Shown here: positions 23,720 to 36,500 of the stretch, one piece after another
Layout of the letters: each line of letters begins with the position of its first letter
How positions within the stretch are numbered: position 1 is the first letter of the stretch
Origin: Clavulina sp. PMI_390
Lineage: Eukaryota; Basidiomycota; Agaricomycetes; Cantharellales; Hydnaceae
Reading direction: 5' to 3'
DNA: 64,000 bases
Assembly (NCBI GenBank): GCA_015039315.1
Contig: WIDE01000014.1
Location: 1 to 64,000 of the forward strand
The notes under the pieces: generated by a model
What the model was told of the DNA's origin: nothing
Databases searched by the model: none
Seen by the model: only the letters and a program-made list of their open reading frames with translations
Program-made: the position numbers and the translations under genes

Positions 23720-24943
23720 ATGACTTCCTCGTCCTCCACTCGCTCCGACATCGGGGACGTACTCAAACAAGCAGATTATGCAAAGTCAATCTTTCGGCCG
23801 AATGTCTCGGGTACAGCGTACCAGCGTCACCAAGCTCATGTAAAATATCTTGAGAGCATGCCTGGGCGCTCGGCCACAGGTGCAGCCAGTGGCTCTTCCT
23901 CGGACGCGCATCATAGGACAGAGTTCGATATTCTGAAAGAGAATCATCGGTACGTCGCATATTGATACCCTCCCAACATCAATATAAAGCTTAGTCCGTT
24001 CCATTTATGACAGGTTCATTCGGGATGATGAGGCAGGCCCTAGCTCCTCGTCGAAGCTCCAAAGTTGGGAAACTGCTCTGGCTGCTAAATATGAAGCCAG
24101 CCTATTTAAAGAATTCGCTGTATGCGATCTAAAACACTACAAATCTGGGAATGTGAGTTGTCAATCGCCCTCGCGGCCAGCGTCGTTCATTGAGAACAAA
24201 TGTGTCTGATGTCAAGCATGATTTACTCCGGAAAGGTTGCTTTACGCTGGCGTACTGAAGACGAGGTTGTCTCTGGCGCCGGCGAGGAAACGTGTGGTAA
24301 CACACGCTGCGAGCACCATGTCCTCTTGCCATCGTCACACCCTGACTACGAGCCCATGCCCCGTCTCGTGACGCTAGAAGTCCCATTCGCGTACACGGAG
24401 CGCGGGGAGAGGAAGAGCGCGCTAGTAAAGCTCGTGCTGTGCGAACGCTGCTCAAATAAGCTGCTGTACAAGCGGAGGAAGGAACGTGCAGCCAGAGCGG
24501 CGATCGAGAGCGCAGCGAGTGGTGAGACCGCTCCAAATGGCGGGAAGGAACGTGGTGGGGCTGATTCAGATAGTGTGGATGAGGATGAAGAAGATCCGCT
24601 GCTGGAATCTGGTGCGAGGAGGAACTTGGAAGCTCGCGATAGCGGGAGAGGTAGCTCAAGGGACCATCAAGCTTCTCATACTACATCACGTCGGACGGCG
24701 GACTCCAGGGCGGAGGATATTGGACGGGGTGGTGCTAATTCTCGACATGCTTCTCGTACCTCCACCTCGCAGCATAGAAGACGAAGCCACAGTCCTCCTA
24801 CCTCTGGGCGCGAACAACGAGCCGAAAAACCGAAATACGACGATAGGGATCGACGTGATTTCTCAGCCGCGCGGCAGGAGCGATCTTCCAGACGGCGGTC
24901 ATCTCCTTCACAACCACGACCACGGTTTAGCAGTGATCGTTGA
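23720..24943 (+). CDS. FRA10AC1: FRA10AC1-like protein
   Basis: Homologue of human FRA10AC1, a conserved nuclear protein found with spliceosomes. Exons: 23720-23949, 24014-24152, 24236-24943; 358 residues. The Fra10Ac1 domain (about residues 95-190) shows YEASLFKEFAVCDLKHYKSG, RWRTEDEV, CGNTRCEHH and then ALVKLVLCERCSNKL; the CGNxxC and CxxC pairs look like a zinc site. The C-terminus is long, acidic then Arg/Ser-rich (repeated RR, SSRRRSS), as in splicing-associated proteins. The N-terminal start is the first ATG of the frame after a CG-rich leader. The intron 2 acceptor is chosen to restore RWRTE; an acceptor shift of a few codons is possible. Confidence 0.82.
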
Positions 24944-25196
24944 CAGTCGGTATTTTGCTGCCCTGAGGTTGTGGAGTGAGAAAGGTTTCGTGGCACAATG
25001 CAGATCACTCGATTGTACAATATTAATGTCATGGCAAACGTCCACGATTGAAAGGGTATATACACTCTAATGCTCTAAGACACCGTTTGTATGGCTCCTT
25101 GAGATCTCTTTTTTTACGCCATCACGAAAGAACCAGATCTATCCGAATTATTCCTGTCACTTTGGTTGCAACGCTCTTCCTCGCCCATCTGATCTA

Positions 25197-26257
25197 TCAC
25201 CTGGGTTCCGGAACCAAGAAGCCAATCATACAGCCGTCAAGCATGAAATCTAGGTTCACCCACGAATGTGTGAGAGCTGGTGGAGGCATCGAGAAGAGGT
25301 GAGAGATCGGAAGCATAGTGGATGAAATGGGGGAGGGTGTACTACACGTACCAAATAACTGCGTCCCATCACGTCCAGCAACGCGCATGAGCTCCTTCTC
25401 TCCTCCAGGATGGAACGGGATATATGGCGTGATGTTATAGACCTTGCCATAAAACACTGCCCACGCATCGTCTCGGCTGCGATGTTCCTTCACCTCGGAT
25501 AGCGTAATCCGCTGCAACTCGGTGAAGCCACACTAGATTTTCGGGGTGTGTGAATAAGTATAGGGACGGTAGAAGAATGGCAAGGGAACTGGATGAATAA
25601 ATAAATTGAGAAGCTTACTCTCAAGTCCTCGCCTGACGACTTTAGTCGAGCCCAATCGAGTGCGCTATGTCCTGGGGCGAGCGCTACTTTTGAGCGAGCT
25701 TTGGCTTTCTTATTTGTGTTCGCTGGGACAGTAGTCGTGGCGAGTGGTACAAGTAGCCCTGATGAGCGACTTGAATTTGGGGCCGAAAGGCCCGAGGGTG
25801 AAAGACCGCCGGAGGAGGCGGGAGATCGAGATGGGGCGGTGAATCGTGGGGGCAGGAGCGAAGGAGGGGGCATCAATTTCGTATCCGGATCATTCAAGAC
25901 GATGATAGATGGAGACGAAGCAGATTCTTGGCCCTCTGGTGGTTCAGATACTAGCACAGGGACTTGAGATCCATTGGAGGTACTACGACGAGCTGTGCTC
26001 GGCAGAGACGACGATGCAGCGGCAGAACTGCGCTGAATACTATTAATAGCAGGAAATGCAGGTGGAGTATCATCTGGAATGTCGTCAGGCAGGATTGTCA
26101 CTGGAGCCTTAGGGGTGGTGGCTTCTGGCTCTTCGCCATCTACCCCAGGGTCGGATTCAGCCCAGCCACCTGGGAGCTGACTATTGTGAGAAGATGCAGG
26201 TAGAGACGATGGCTGTTCTGAACTTGAGAACCATCCCAGCCGATTGAACAATGACAT
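25197..26257 (-). CDS. Cytochrome b5-like heme-binding domain protein
   Basis: Exons (minus order): 25619-26257, 25352-25532, 25197-25276; 299 residues. The C-terminal cytochrome b5 fold (about 215-295) reads ITLSEVKEHRSRDDAWAVF, then YNITPYIPFHPGG and THSWVN. The two His residues, in HPGG and THSW, are the axial heme ligands of the family. The N-terminal 210 residues are Ser/Pro-rich and low complexity (PPPSLLPPR, SRSPASSGG). The arrangement resembles yeast Irc21-type proteins, which have a disordered N-terminus and a soluble b5 domain, rather than membrane-anchored cytochrome b5, since no C-terminal hydrophobic anchor is present. The electron-transfer partner is unknown. Confidence 0.8.
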
Positions 26258-27824
26258 GAGTACGCCTTGCCTTGTAGCTCGATGCAGAGGATACGAAGCG
26301 AGTCAACGATTCTTTTGGGGCCGTGGAAAAGCAAGAAGCTAGCGATCACAATGCAGTGTATGCTCCAGAGATGCGATACACAGGCTTGCGCGTCAGTGTG
26401 CTCTCGATTACCGACGAGACGGTTGACTCAGGTGAGATGACTAGAGCGTGTTTGTGTTGTGTTGTTTGTGTTGTCCGAGTCCCTGACCAACAAGCTGTCG
26501 CGTGTGGCGTTCCGCATTTGCGATCCGTTGCCTTACTGCCGTAACGCATGTCTTCTTGGCAGCCCTCGCAGTATAAACCTGATTACAGCACCCGAAGTAC
26601 ATGTCGGGCATTCCTCCGGTTTGGCGCTCATCACATTGTGCCAAAGGGAATCGCGTCGAAAATCTGGGTAGTCCATTTGAGGTGCTAGGTGGTGGGCCAC
26701 GAGTTTTTTTTATCTACCAAGATTGCGCCTCAATAGATCTGGTTGGGCGGGAATGTCGATGAGATCGAGGATACCAGCCTGTTGGCGCCCGCCCTTCGGA
26801 AGCTTTGCTCGTCGCTGTCAGTCCTCTTTTGGGTTCGATATGCGCATTCCACACATTGTTACACATGGGGCGCCATGACAGCGAATAAACTGGTGGCTTC
26901 ATGTGGAGAGCCATTGTCAGACGACAAGCCATGGGAGGAGGCGATGCGAAGGACAACCATCTAGCATCACATCAGAACTTATCAGAACGAGTGCGTTCCT
27001 TTTGAGCGAGACCGGGGGGTAACCCCATGGGCGTGAATTATCTGTAACCAGTGGCCCGCCATCTTTAAAGTTCTTCGTGCCACCATCATCACTCGAGGGC
27101 CAGCAATGAGATAGGAGATTGCTGGGAAGATTTGCCCGGAGTGGGGGATCTTTGATGATATTAGTGAATGAGTATTACACGATTGCAGTCACCACCAATA
27201 CATGCGCGGGTCGTTCGACCGCGTATCTGTATTCATATTGTTGCTTTTGCAAATGAAACAATACAATTGCAGAAGTCGTCTAATGCAGTCCGCAGACCGC
27301 CCCGCACGGCTGCTGTAGCACACTTTTATATCCTTCATACAGAAAGGGTGCTGTCGGTTGCCCTCACCTGTCATGGAAATTAGGTATTGGGTTCAGGTCA
27401 CATTCCGCGCCCGCGGACACAACCCTATCCTAGAAGAAAATATCATTCCTTTTTGTTTCTGATGATTTCGTGCCTCGGTATATGCGAGAGAGATGACCGC
27501 CTGTCAGCCGCTCGCGCTCAGTTACGGTTGGGTGCTCGCCACTGCCCGCGGTGTTGACCCTGCGAATGATAAGTGACGCGTGTTCCAGCTGAATTGTGTG
27601 GCCCAAATGAGGGCTTGTCGGGCATGGGAAAATGAAGACTGAGGGTGGTGATCTGTGGGCTGGGTTTGGGCCTTTCCCCCAATTCAGAAACAGATCGCCC
27701 ACTTGCGACGGCCGACCAGGGTTCTATTTGACATCGCGTTTGTGGGTCGCATGCTGTCTGCCTCTTCCTCCTACCACCACCATCATCACCAGACCTCTGC
27801 CGCAAGCGTCTGCCCCCCGCCGCG
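26258..27824. other. Divergent intergenic region, 1.57 kb
   Basis: Lies between the cytochrome b5 gene (minus) and the G-alpha gene (plus). It contains a short TGTTTGTGTTGT-rich patch (26445-26480). No ORF with a recognisable family was found. Confidence 0.4.
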
Positions 27825-29948
27825 ATGCCGTCCAAACCCTCCACCGAGATCGTCCCGGAGATGCTGCAACAGGACTTTGGTGATTCTCCAGAAGGTCCGC
27901 CGCCTTCATGACAACTGCCTCGCGCCCCCCTCCCTGTCGCAGCTCCACCTAAACCCCCTAAACCTTTTTTTCTACTTTGTTCTCCCCTCCCTTTGTAGAT
28001 ATCGAGGCTGCCCGAACTCGAAGCGACCAGATAGATGCAGAGCTTTCTTCGGAAGGAGCCGCCAGGGCTCGAAAGCGCAGAGAGGAGAACCATGTGTTGC
28101 TGCTCGGTACGTCCCCTCGGCTGCATCACAGTTAATGGATTTGTCCTGCCCTCCCGATTCTGACTCAGTTACGCCTCCATCATAACATATCATGTTATGC
28201 AATTTGTCGCTTTAGGCCAATCGGGAGCTGGCAAGTCGACGCTCAACAAGCAGGCAAGTATCCAACATCGTTTTCGCCCGTAACTCGCGTTCTTATTAAC
28301 AGTGACGATGTCTAATCTATTGCCGACCTCGAACAGTTTCAATTGCTTTGCACACCAGAGTCTATGGATCAAGAAAGATCAGCTTGGCGAGGGGTCATGT
28401 GCGTCCAGACTCTTTCCTCTTCCCCCTTTCAACTTTATTCTTTTTGTTCGCATCGATCGCTGTCTGACGCATCTCTCCGTTGCTTCTCACGTTTCAGCTT
28501 TGCGAACATCGTGCGCTCTATACGCGAGATCTTTGAAGCCTTGGGAGTCCACGATCCACAGAGTCAGAGGGGTCCGGGATCTGATGGCGGCTTCAGTGAT
28601 AACACTGGTGTCGCTGCGATGGTTCCCCCACCTGTCAATACCAATTTGATGAACCTCCGCCATCGCCTCGGCCCTCTCCTTTCAATGGAGAACGAAATTG
28701 CCAAGTCCTTGAAGGCTAACTACATCAACGACTACAATACTGGCGAAGAACATATGGCTGTCCGCCAAGGCTGGCAGGATGTTGCCAACGAGAGTGAAAC
28801 CGCATCTGGCGAATACCAGGACGAAGATGACGTGCTGGGCGATGTCTCGAGGATCTTGTATCAGTTCAAGCAAGATATCCGAAGCCTTTGGGCTCTGCCC
28901 GACACCCAACAGCTCATCAAGAAACGCAAGTTTCAACCTTCCGAAGCTGCTCATGCGTGAGTTGTCATACTTTCTCATTGATTGATCTGACATTCCTAAT
29001 TGCCCTATGCTGTATATTGCAGATTCTTACGTGATTTGGATCGGATAGCCGAGCCGGAATGGCTGCCTTCTGATGACGATATCCTCTATGCTCGCCTGCG
29101 AACGGCGGGTATGGAGACCAAACTCTTCGAGATTCCAGGGACAAGGAACAACAAGCGCAAGTTATGGCGTATTGCTGATGTTGGTGGTTCAATGTCCCAG
29201 GTACGGGTTCACATCGAGCATTCCCTAGCCCGAGTTACTGATTCACGCACTGCCTCGTCTCCAGCGACAAGCCTGGATTCCTTTCTTTGAAGATACCGAT
29301 GCAATTATTTTCCTTGCTCCGATCTCATCCTTTGATCAATTCCTTCAAGAGGATCCGACACGCAACCGAATTGAGGACTCGCTCAAGCTTTTCCAATCCA
29401 TCGTCAACCAACCGCTACTCAAGAGCGCCCATATCATTTTGCTTCTCAATAAGACTGATGTCCTGAAACAGAAATTGCAATCAGGCATCAAGGTTAGCAA
29501 ATAGTATGTCGTTTTCTCAGCATTCGGACCCTTTCTTTCGAATTGACCGGTCTATAGTATTCCCACTTATGGCGACTCACCGAATACACCCGAGGCTGTG
29601 ACTGCATACTTCAAGCAAGCATTCATCGGAGAGTTCGAGCTGGCCTGTGAGAAGTTGCAGCAGACCCAGCGTGGCGGCAGTCCTAATCGATCGGTAGGTG
29701 CAATGGTTGCCAACTACATCATACTCGAACTGACACAAGCTCTCTACCTATTATCCAGTTGACTGTGTTCACGTCCTCCGTTGTTGATACTTCAACTACC
29801 CGCCAGCTAATTCACAATAGTAAGTCCTTATCCATCATAAACTTTCTCTCCCAGATACTAACGGCTACATCTTCACTCTCTAGTTGTCAAAAAGCTCAAC
29901 GAAGATATGATGTCTCGCGCTTTCGTTGGCGTTTCTCACCGAGCGTGA
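27825..29948 (+). CDS. Divergent heterotrimeric G-protein alpha subunit
   Basis: 471 residues (canonical G-alpha about 355). Exons: 27825-27894, 27999-28106, 28216-28253, 28337-28398, 28498-28956, 29023-29200, 29265-29503, 29558-29693, 29759-29819, 29884-29948. Nucleotide-binding motifs: Walker A GQSGAGKST (60-68), switch I RLRTAG (270-275) keeping the catalytic Arg270 and Mg-binding Thr273, switch II DVGGS (298-302), NKTD (367-370), TSSVVDT (435-441). The normal switch-II Gln is Ser302. Gly2 and Cys3, needed for myristoylation and palmitoylation, are absent (MPSKPST), with no Cys in the first 60 residues. About 100 residues are added in the helical domain. The intron after exon 3 is GC-AG (GCAAGT donor). 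Role in receptor signalling is inferred; GTP turnover may be altered. Confidence 0.85.
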
Positions 29949-30537
29949 GTGGTCGCCCGTCGTTGGCGTGCAAAAAAGACTGCTGCTTAGTGCAGCTTCC
30001 ATTCTCATCCATGCATCACATATATGACCTCATCAGCACTTCTTGAACGTTTCGGTTTGTCATAGTAATACTCGTTTATGTACGCCACTCTTAGCTTGCG
30101 GGCCTAGCTCTGGCGAGGGCAAGCTATCTTGATTTCTTTTTACCCTTAGTGTTCTCCTTTTTCTAATTTTACGATACTAATATATCCCTCATGTAATGTG
30201 CCTAGCTCTACCCTAGTATATATCATTCCCTCATAATTCGTGTAGTGTCATGTCCTTCATATTTCTCCAAATGATGATTTTGTTTCTAGAGTGACATTGA
30301 TTTCAACGCGATCTGTCACACAAACAGAACTTGTTTCGCCACGAAACGCCTCCATCCTCCACCAACGGTCTGCCGACCCACAAACACCAGCTCGCCCGAG
30401 CCAGTCTCCATCACTTGAGGAGGGAATAAACGTACCAGTCCGCGCGCTAGAACAAGCGGCACACAAACTTCTCGGCTCTCGCGCTCTAGGTTGCCGCTGA
30501 CGGGTGATTCCCAACCGAAAAACTCTTGGAGCACACC
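29949..30537. other. Intergenic region, 589 bp
   Basis: 3' flank of the G-alpha gene (T-rich, 30120-30250) and promoter of the permease gene. No gene is seen. Confidence 0.4.
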
Positions 30538-33447
30538 ATGTCGAATCCGCAAAAGAGGCACCCCAAAACTCTATCATCTGATCTTGACAATCGAAATACT
30601 ATTGAACTAACGGCACGTCGATCCTCGCATGGCTTGGCCAGTGCCACTGTAAGGAATCTTACTCTCACTTCGTCCGAAGTACGTTTGACCCAATATATAG
30701 TCAGTTCTAAACGTAGTGTACTGGACAATGGTGGTGGTAAGACTAAAGAACTGTAACCTAGTAACGGGGCGCTTAAGGCGTACTATCCTAATATGATACC
30801 ATTCCTTACAGCCACGCTCTCGCTGCCCGCTCGGAATTCCTTGCAAACCCCAAGTCCGTGGTCCATGGACTGTTAATGAAAACGCCATAACTCAATCACT
30901 TGGTCTTCTAGCTAACGCGACACCATCAGGCACGCCAATCGCCGAGCTGCTTCCCCCAACGTTTGCCCAGAGCGAATTTGAGACAGTGCGTAGCCATTTC
31001 ATGATCCGCAACACCATTTGAATCCATTTTATTGGAACAACTTGCTAGATTATCAGACGCCAGAGGCCTATTCCCTCCCATGGACTCAAGATGCCACATG
31101 CGCATTCACTTCGAACGCCACGTCTGGATGCGGACTGGCAATTCGCCGTGAGCCCGCTTTTTGCTGTTCCTTGATTCTTGCCGGTCTGATCGGTTCCTCA
31201 AGGGGTCGGGCTCCGTCAGCTATTTGGAGCTGGATGATCATGAGCTCCAGACCGCACAAGAGAAGTATGCAGAGCCACGATCATCAGAAATGGGTGTTTT
31301 TCGAGGAACCGCGATCGCTGTAGGTGCCATTCACTCGCCCGACGAAATGTTCGAAATTTCGTGGCAGCTGAATGTCCTTTATAGGGCGTCGCAGTGTGGG
31401 GCAGCGTGTTCTACGCGTTTCCAGCGATCGCTGTTACAAGTGGAATATACTCTCCGCTGTCGCTCGCCATTGCCTGTCTCTTGCTATTTCCTTTTCGGCC
31501 CATCTTGCTGGAACTTGGTCGCAGCGCCCGTTTTAATGGAGCAAACTATGCGTACTTGCTTCATTTCGGCGGTAAAGCATTCGCGGTGGTAGGGGCAGCA
31601 GCTACGTTGTTCGATGCGCTGTCAACAGCAGTGGTCTCAGCTGCAACAGCAGCCGCCTATCTTCTCGGAGAAATCAACCACGTCCCCCTTCCGCCACTTG
31701 CTGTAGCTTTCTTCATTCTCCTTGCCCTTACCCTGGTTGCCTTCATTAGCATGCGCGAAAGCTCCTCACTCGCTGTGGTATTTGCTACCATTCATGTCAG
31801 GCCCGCCTCAAATGAACTATGCCGATTTGCTGATATTCAAATAGATGACCACGATGGCAATGCTTCTAATTGCATCAATGGTGTTTTGGGCACGCCACGG
31901 AACGCAAATCATCGCCGCGAATTGGGCACTTCGTCCCAGCGGCTCCGCAAGCACCGCAAAGGCTATCTTCAATGGAGTTTGTATTGGGTTTCTCTCTGTA
32001 ACAGGTAAGTTCGGGTGCTGACCTGTAATAATGTAATGCACTCGAAGCGCTCAATAATCTTCTAGGGTTCGAGTCCTCTCCTGCGTATATTGAGGATATC
32101 CGTCCACAAGGGTACAAGCGCATACTTTCGAACCTGCTTTGGGGAGCTGCAGCCCTTGATGCTCCCCTCATGCTGGTTGTATTTGCTATTCTTCCTCAAT
32201 CGCAGATCTTGTCAGGGGCAAACATTCTTTCCGTCCTCGCTGAGCACGTGGCTGGACGCTGGTTGCGCATCATAACAGTAGTTGATGCAATGCTGGTTCT
32301 GTCCGGCGGTGTCCTTACTGGAATATTCACTGTCTGCGGCCTCATTGAGCGCCTTTCCAGGTCAGCATCTTATTCATTTGCATTTACCAGCGCTAATACT
32401 CGGAGCACTACTAGAGATAACGTGCTCCCGCGGGTTTTTCTCCGCAAAACGTCTATAACCAAAGCCCCAATCGCGTCACTAGGATTTTTCATCACTGTAA
32501 CTGCAGCTCTCTATGCCTCGTGTGGATTCTCGCTCTCAACAGCATCAAGCCTCTTCTCAATGGCCTTTCTGACCGTGATGGGTTTGGTAAGTCACGGACT
32601 TTCTAATAGCAACGCCACATACTGATTGGACTCTAGTATGTCTTGTCCTTTTTCTTTCTACGAACCATGAAATGGCGCCTGGTTCGAGGGCCCAGGACCT
32701 CGATGTGGACTGGCACCTTTTGTGCTATTGTCATCATCACCGTTCTTGTCGGCAATATCGTCCCAAAGTACGTACTAGCCTCATCCCCCTCTCCACCAGG
32801 CGCAGTGGACTGATCGCGTAAATAGTCCAAAGATCTTTGGCATATTTCTTGCTTATATCTTCGGAGTGACTGCCCTATTCATGGTTCCGATGTTCGAGTT
32901 GCCAGCACTGCGAGCGTTTATGCACTTTCATGACCAAACCCCTGCACTTCATCGACTAAAGCTAGAGCATCCTGTACTACGCCGGATCAAGCACCTTCAA
33001 AGGGCTCCATCCATTTTGTGGACAAAGACTGACGACGTGAGTCTCGCTGACACCCGGTGATCCACACCATCTAATCCATACTTCCCAGCTTCATCGTCTG
33101 CTAAAGGCTTGCATCCATATTCAAGGGGAGAATCCTACCTCTCGCCTTATCTGGGTCCATGCATACGAAGCTATGGAACATATTCCGTCCGAGTTGGAAG
33201 CAAATAGCAAGATCCTCGATGAGGCCTTTCCTGCGATGACGATTGACTTGGTGTTCCTGAAAGGGATCTTCACGCCCGTTGTACGTTTCATCATCCACTT
33301 CCCAATCCTGTTTACTGAAAGTTGTGGCGACAGCTTGCGGAGACCGTCTGTGAAAAGTTAGGAGTCCCCTTGAATTCTTGCTTCATGTTTGCACCTGGTA
33401 CCGAGTTGGATCTCGCAAGTTTCCGTGGGGCTCGAGTGATTGAGTAA
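30538..33447 (+). CDS. APC-superfamily amino-acid permease
   Basis: Predicted plasma- or organelle-membrane amino-acid/polyamine transporter, 738 residues. Exons: 30538-30678, 30812-30985, 31049-31147, 31203-31319, 31385-31795, 31845-32004, 32066-32360, 32415-32586, 32637-32767, 32826-33036, 33089-33280, 33334-33447, all in phase. About 12 hydrophobic helices run from FRGTAIAVGGVAVWGSVFY (TM1) to FGIFLAYIFGVTALFMVPM. Family marks are FNGANYAYLLH after TM2 and GFESSPAYIEDIR in the TM6 region. The first 170 residues are hydrophilic and unmatched. The C-terminal 140 residues after the last helix form a cytosolic domain (LIWVHAYEAMEHIP, FAPGTELDLASF). Substrate is not predictable from sequence. 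Confidence 0.78.
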
Positions 33448-33590
33448 ACTCGCACAACGTGATTAACGACACTAACGACGCTCATGACTGCCCTTGAGCT
33501 GTACATACATACAACATGGAGATACCCAGACGTAATAGCTATAACCTTTCTTGAATGTACAATAATCCAACTTGTTGATCAGATTTTACA

Positions 33591-36500
33591 TTATTGGTCG
33601 GTGGTGCTAACAGGAGCAGCACCTCGGCCACGCCCTCTGCCTCGATGGAATCCTCCCCTGCCACGACCGCCGTTAGGGAAATGGGAGTGTTGCCCAGAAC
33701 CTCGAGGAGAGAATCCTCCTCGAGGGACGTGCGGGCCACCTCGATGAACAAAGCCACGACCTCGGTTGTTGACATGATGCTGACTCGCGGCAGGCTGCGA
33801 AGGCTCAGCAGTCGGAGTAGTTGGTGCTACTGGGGGAACAGACACAGGAGCCGATGGGGCAGCAGGTACCTGCGGTGGAGCAGCAGCGCTCATGTGCAAC
33901 TCGTTCATAAGCCTTTCAGTATGGGATGGTTCCCGTGGTGGGGGTGGTCGCGGCACTTCACCCTTGGCTGTAGAGCCATAAGAAGGTGCACCATTGGTTG
34001 AGGCTATAGCGGGGGGCGGTGCTGCCCCTCGTCCGAAACCGCGGTTCGGGTTCTGAATGATTGTAGGCGTCGTTCTACGTGTGCAATGTTAGTACGAGTA
34101 TTGTGATCCTGACAAGTAAATGGCACTCACGTCGCTCGTCCACGTCCACGACCACCGCGAAGGCCAGGAGCACCCCTGTGGACATTGGGCTCAACAGGTT
34201 TCGGCGGTGGAGGTTTTGTTGATGCGACGTATTGACAGTCGGTGAGGTTGAGGCAGGAATTAAGAGCAACAGTAGATCCACGATACTCAGAGCATCTATG
34301 ATGGGAGTTAGAAGACATAAATGACAGGTGGCTGATCTTGCGTACCTTCCACCGAGCGTAGATCCAGAAATGAATGGCACATCCCAGACGACATCAATTG
34401 ACTCGACATGGAGACCAATGACGACGCCCTTGGCGGCAAGAGGGACGCTGCCAGTGTCCTGGACCATCACCACGCGGTCACCCAAAGCGAAATGTTGGTT
34501 TTGCAAACGATAGACAGCATGGGAAGGCTTCAAAACTGCCTGTCGCGGAATATTTTGAACTTTTGCCTTCTTGATCGAATTTGCATGGCGATTTGCGTTT
34601 AGAGCATCAGCACGTTTTTCAATCTCGCTCACGACCTCCTGCTCAAAATTGTTAACAAGCGCGCATAAGCTACCAAAGACCGGTGATCTCACCTTTTTCA
34701 GTTGATCAGTTGCCAGAGGGACGGGCTCGAAATCCTTGACACCCTTTGAGGCAAGCCATGCCTTGATTTCCTTCACTTTGGCATCAGCATTACCCTCTCG
34801 GAAAATCTCTGATGAGCGAAGCATATCTAGAGGTCTTCTGGTAAGGGGCTGGTCATTAAGAGACAAATGCCAAAGCAAGAACTCACCATCCTTCCTATCG
34901 TCCAGACAAGCAAACAAAGACGGGTATTTGTTCTAAAAGGGGGGAGTGAGTGATCATTCGAAGAGACAGGTCAGTGACTTACTCGGTAGTCTCTGACAAG
35001 CTCTACCGTCTTGTCGCTGAACTCCCAAGATCGGCCCTCTTTCTTGGAATAGTCCATAACTTTCAGCCCCTTCGCCTCGAATTTAATCCCTAGCCCGAGA
35101 TTTGTCTTCGTGCCATCAGTTCCAAGCACCATCAAACTGGATGTGATCTTGGCAAGCGCAAGCCCACTGATGCCAATAAGCCTGGCAGCATCGTAAGACT
35201 GGAAGTACCTAGTCGGAAGGCGAGATCGGACTATCCGGGTGAAGTTTTCGTTCTCTTGATTCTCTCCAGGGAAGAACTTCCGGTTCGCACAGTCAGTACA
35301 ACTCCGCACAAGAGACGTATGGAAAGATTTGAGAGCTCACCGCAATGACAATGGTCAATGAATCCTCAGTTGTTGACGCCACTTGAGCAGCGACTCCATA
35401 AGCGTGTTCCCCCAGGAAAATGATCCGACTACCATCTGGGAACTCTTCTGCCATCGGTGGAGCAGCCTGCTCTTGGAAACGGAGGTCCTCTGACGCAACT
35501 TCCTGTATTCCTAGTTGCACGGCCTGTTCCACCTCCCTATCTGCCCCCTCGTAATCCTTCACCAAAGCGCCAGTATCAAGCCTCTTGAGGCCCTTAAGGG
35601 GCCGCACATGGAGCAGCAGTTCGACCGCTCCCGTTAGGACGGCATAGCGCTTCGAGTAGACCTGCTCAATCCGGACAGCGTTCCTCTTCCAGTTCATCAT
35701 CTCCATATGATTATGGGGGAGGCCGGCTATGGTAGTCTGACCCGCATTTCCAAGCGGTCGCTCCTCATGCCGGAACATAGAGTCTGAGACACCGACCACA
35801 AGGCCCTCTTGTAGGAATGGCCAACCCAGGAACGTCTTCTTCCCGATCATGATACGAGCTACATCTGCGGCGCTTCTTCCTTCAAGCTTATTATCAATCT
35901 CGATGACCATTGACTGGTTCTTGGACTCGGACTGGAAGACATTGACGTGATGATGCTCGAGGTGACCAGTATATGACAGCGTCTTCAGTGAGGGGAAACC
36001 TGCCAAGGCATCACTACCGAGGAGGACCCCATCACACAGACCCTGCAAGAGGTGGAGCCCGCCAAGAGTGGGGAGGTTGAACGGCTCTACGCGACACTTT
36101 GAGTGGCTGATGGCTGGGAAGAAGCCGGGCAGAGACGAGGGATACACAACGTCCAAGTTGGAATCAAAGGTGAATCTTGTCGAGCTTCCAAACGAGTTTC
36201 TTCTGACTTCATCTGGCGTGAGACGGTGGTCTCGCTCTGTAGAAATATCCACGAGTGAGGTTTCGTCTTCACCGAGGGCTCAAATGTAGTGCTTACCAGA
36301 CATAGCTTTGACTAGTCGACTCTGATCAAGGAAGGGGATTTTGACGATGGCCTCCCAGTCCTGTTTCTTGCCATTCAGATCGAGCTCAAACGTGTTGGGA
36401 TAGAAATCCAAGATAGGGGAGTCAGGGTTGTACATGAGGTCCTGCGCAAAAGTAAGAGTCAAGATTGCGACATAATGCCAACAATTAGTCAACACAAACC

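Noticed and set aside
31148..31202. Possible frameshift in the permease gene
   Set aside because: A GTGAGC donor and a CAAG acceptor remove the segment and keep phase, so no frameshift is needed.
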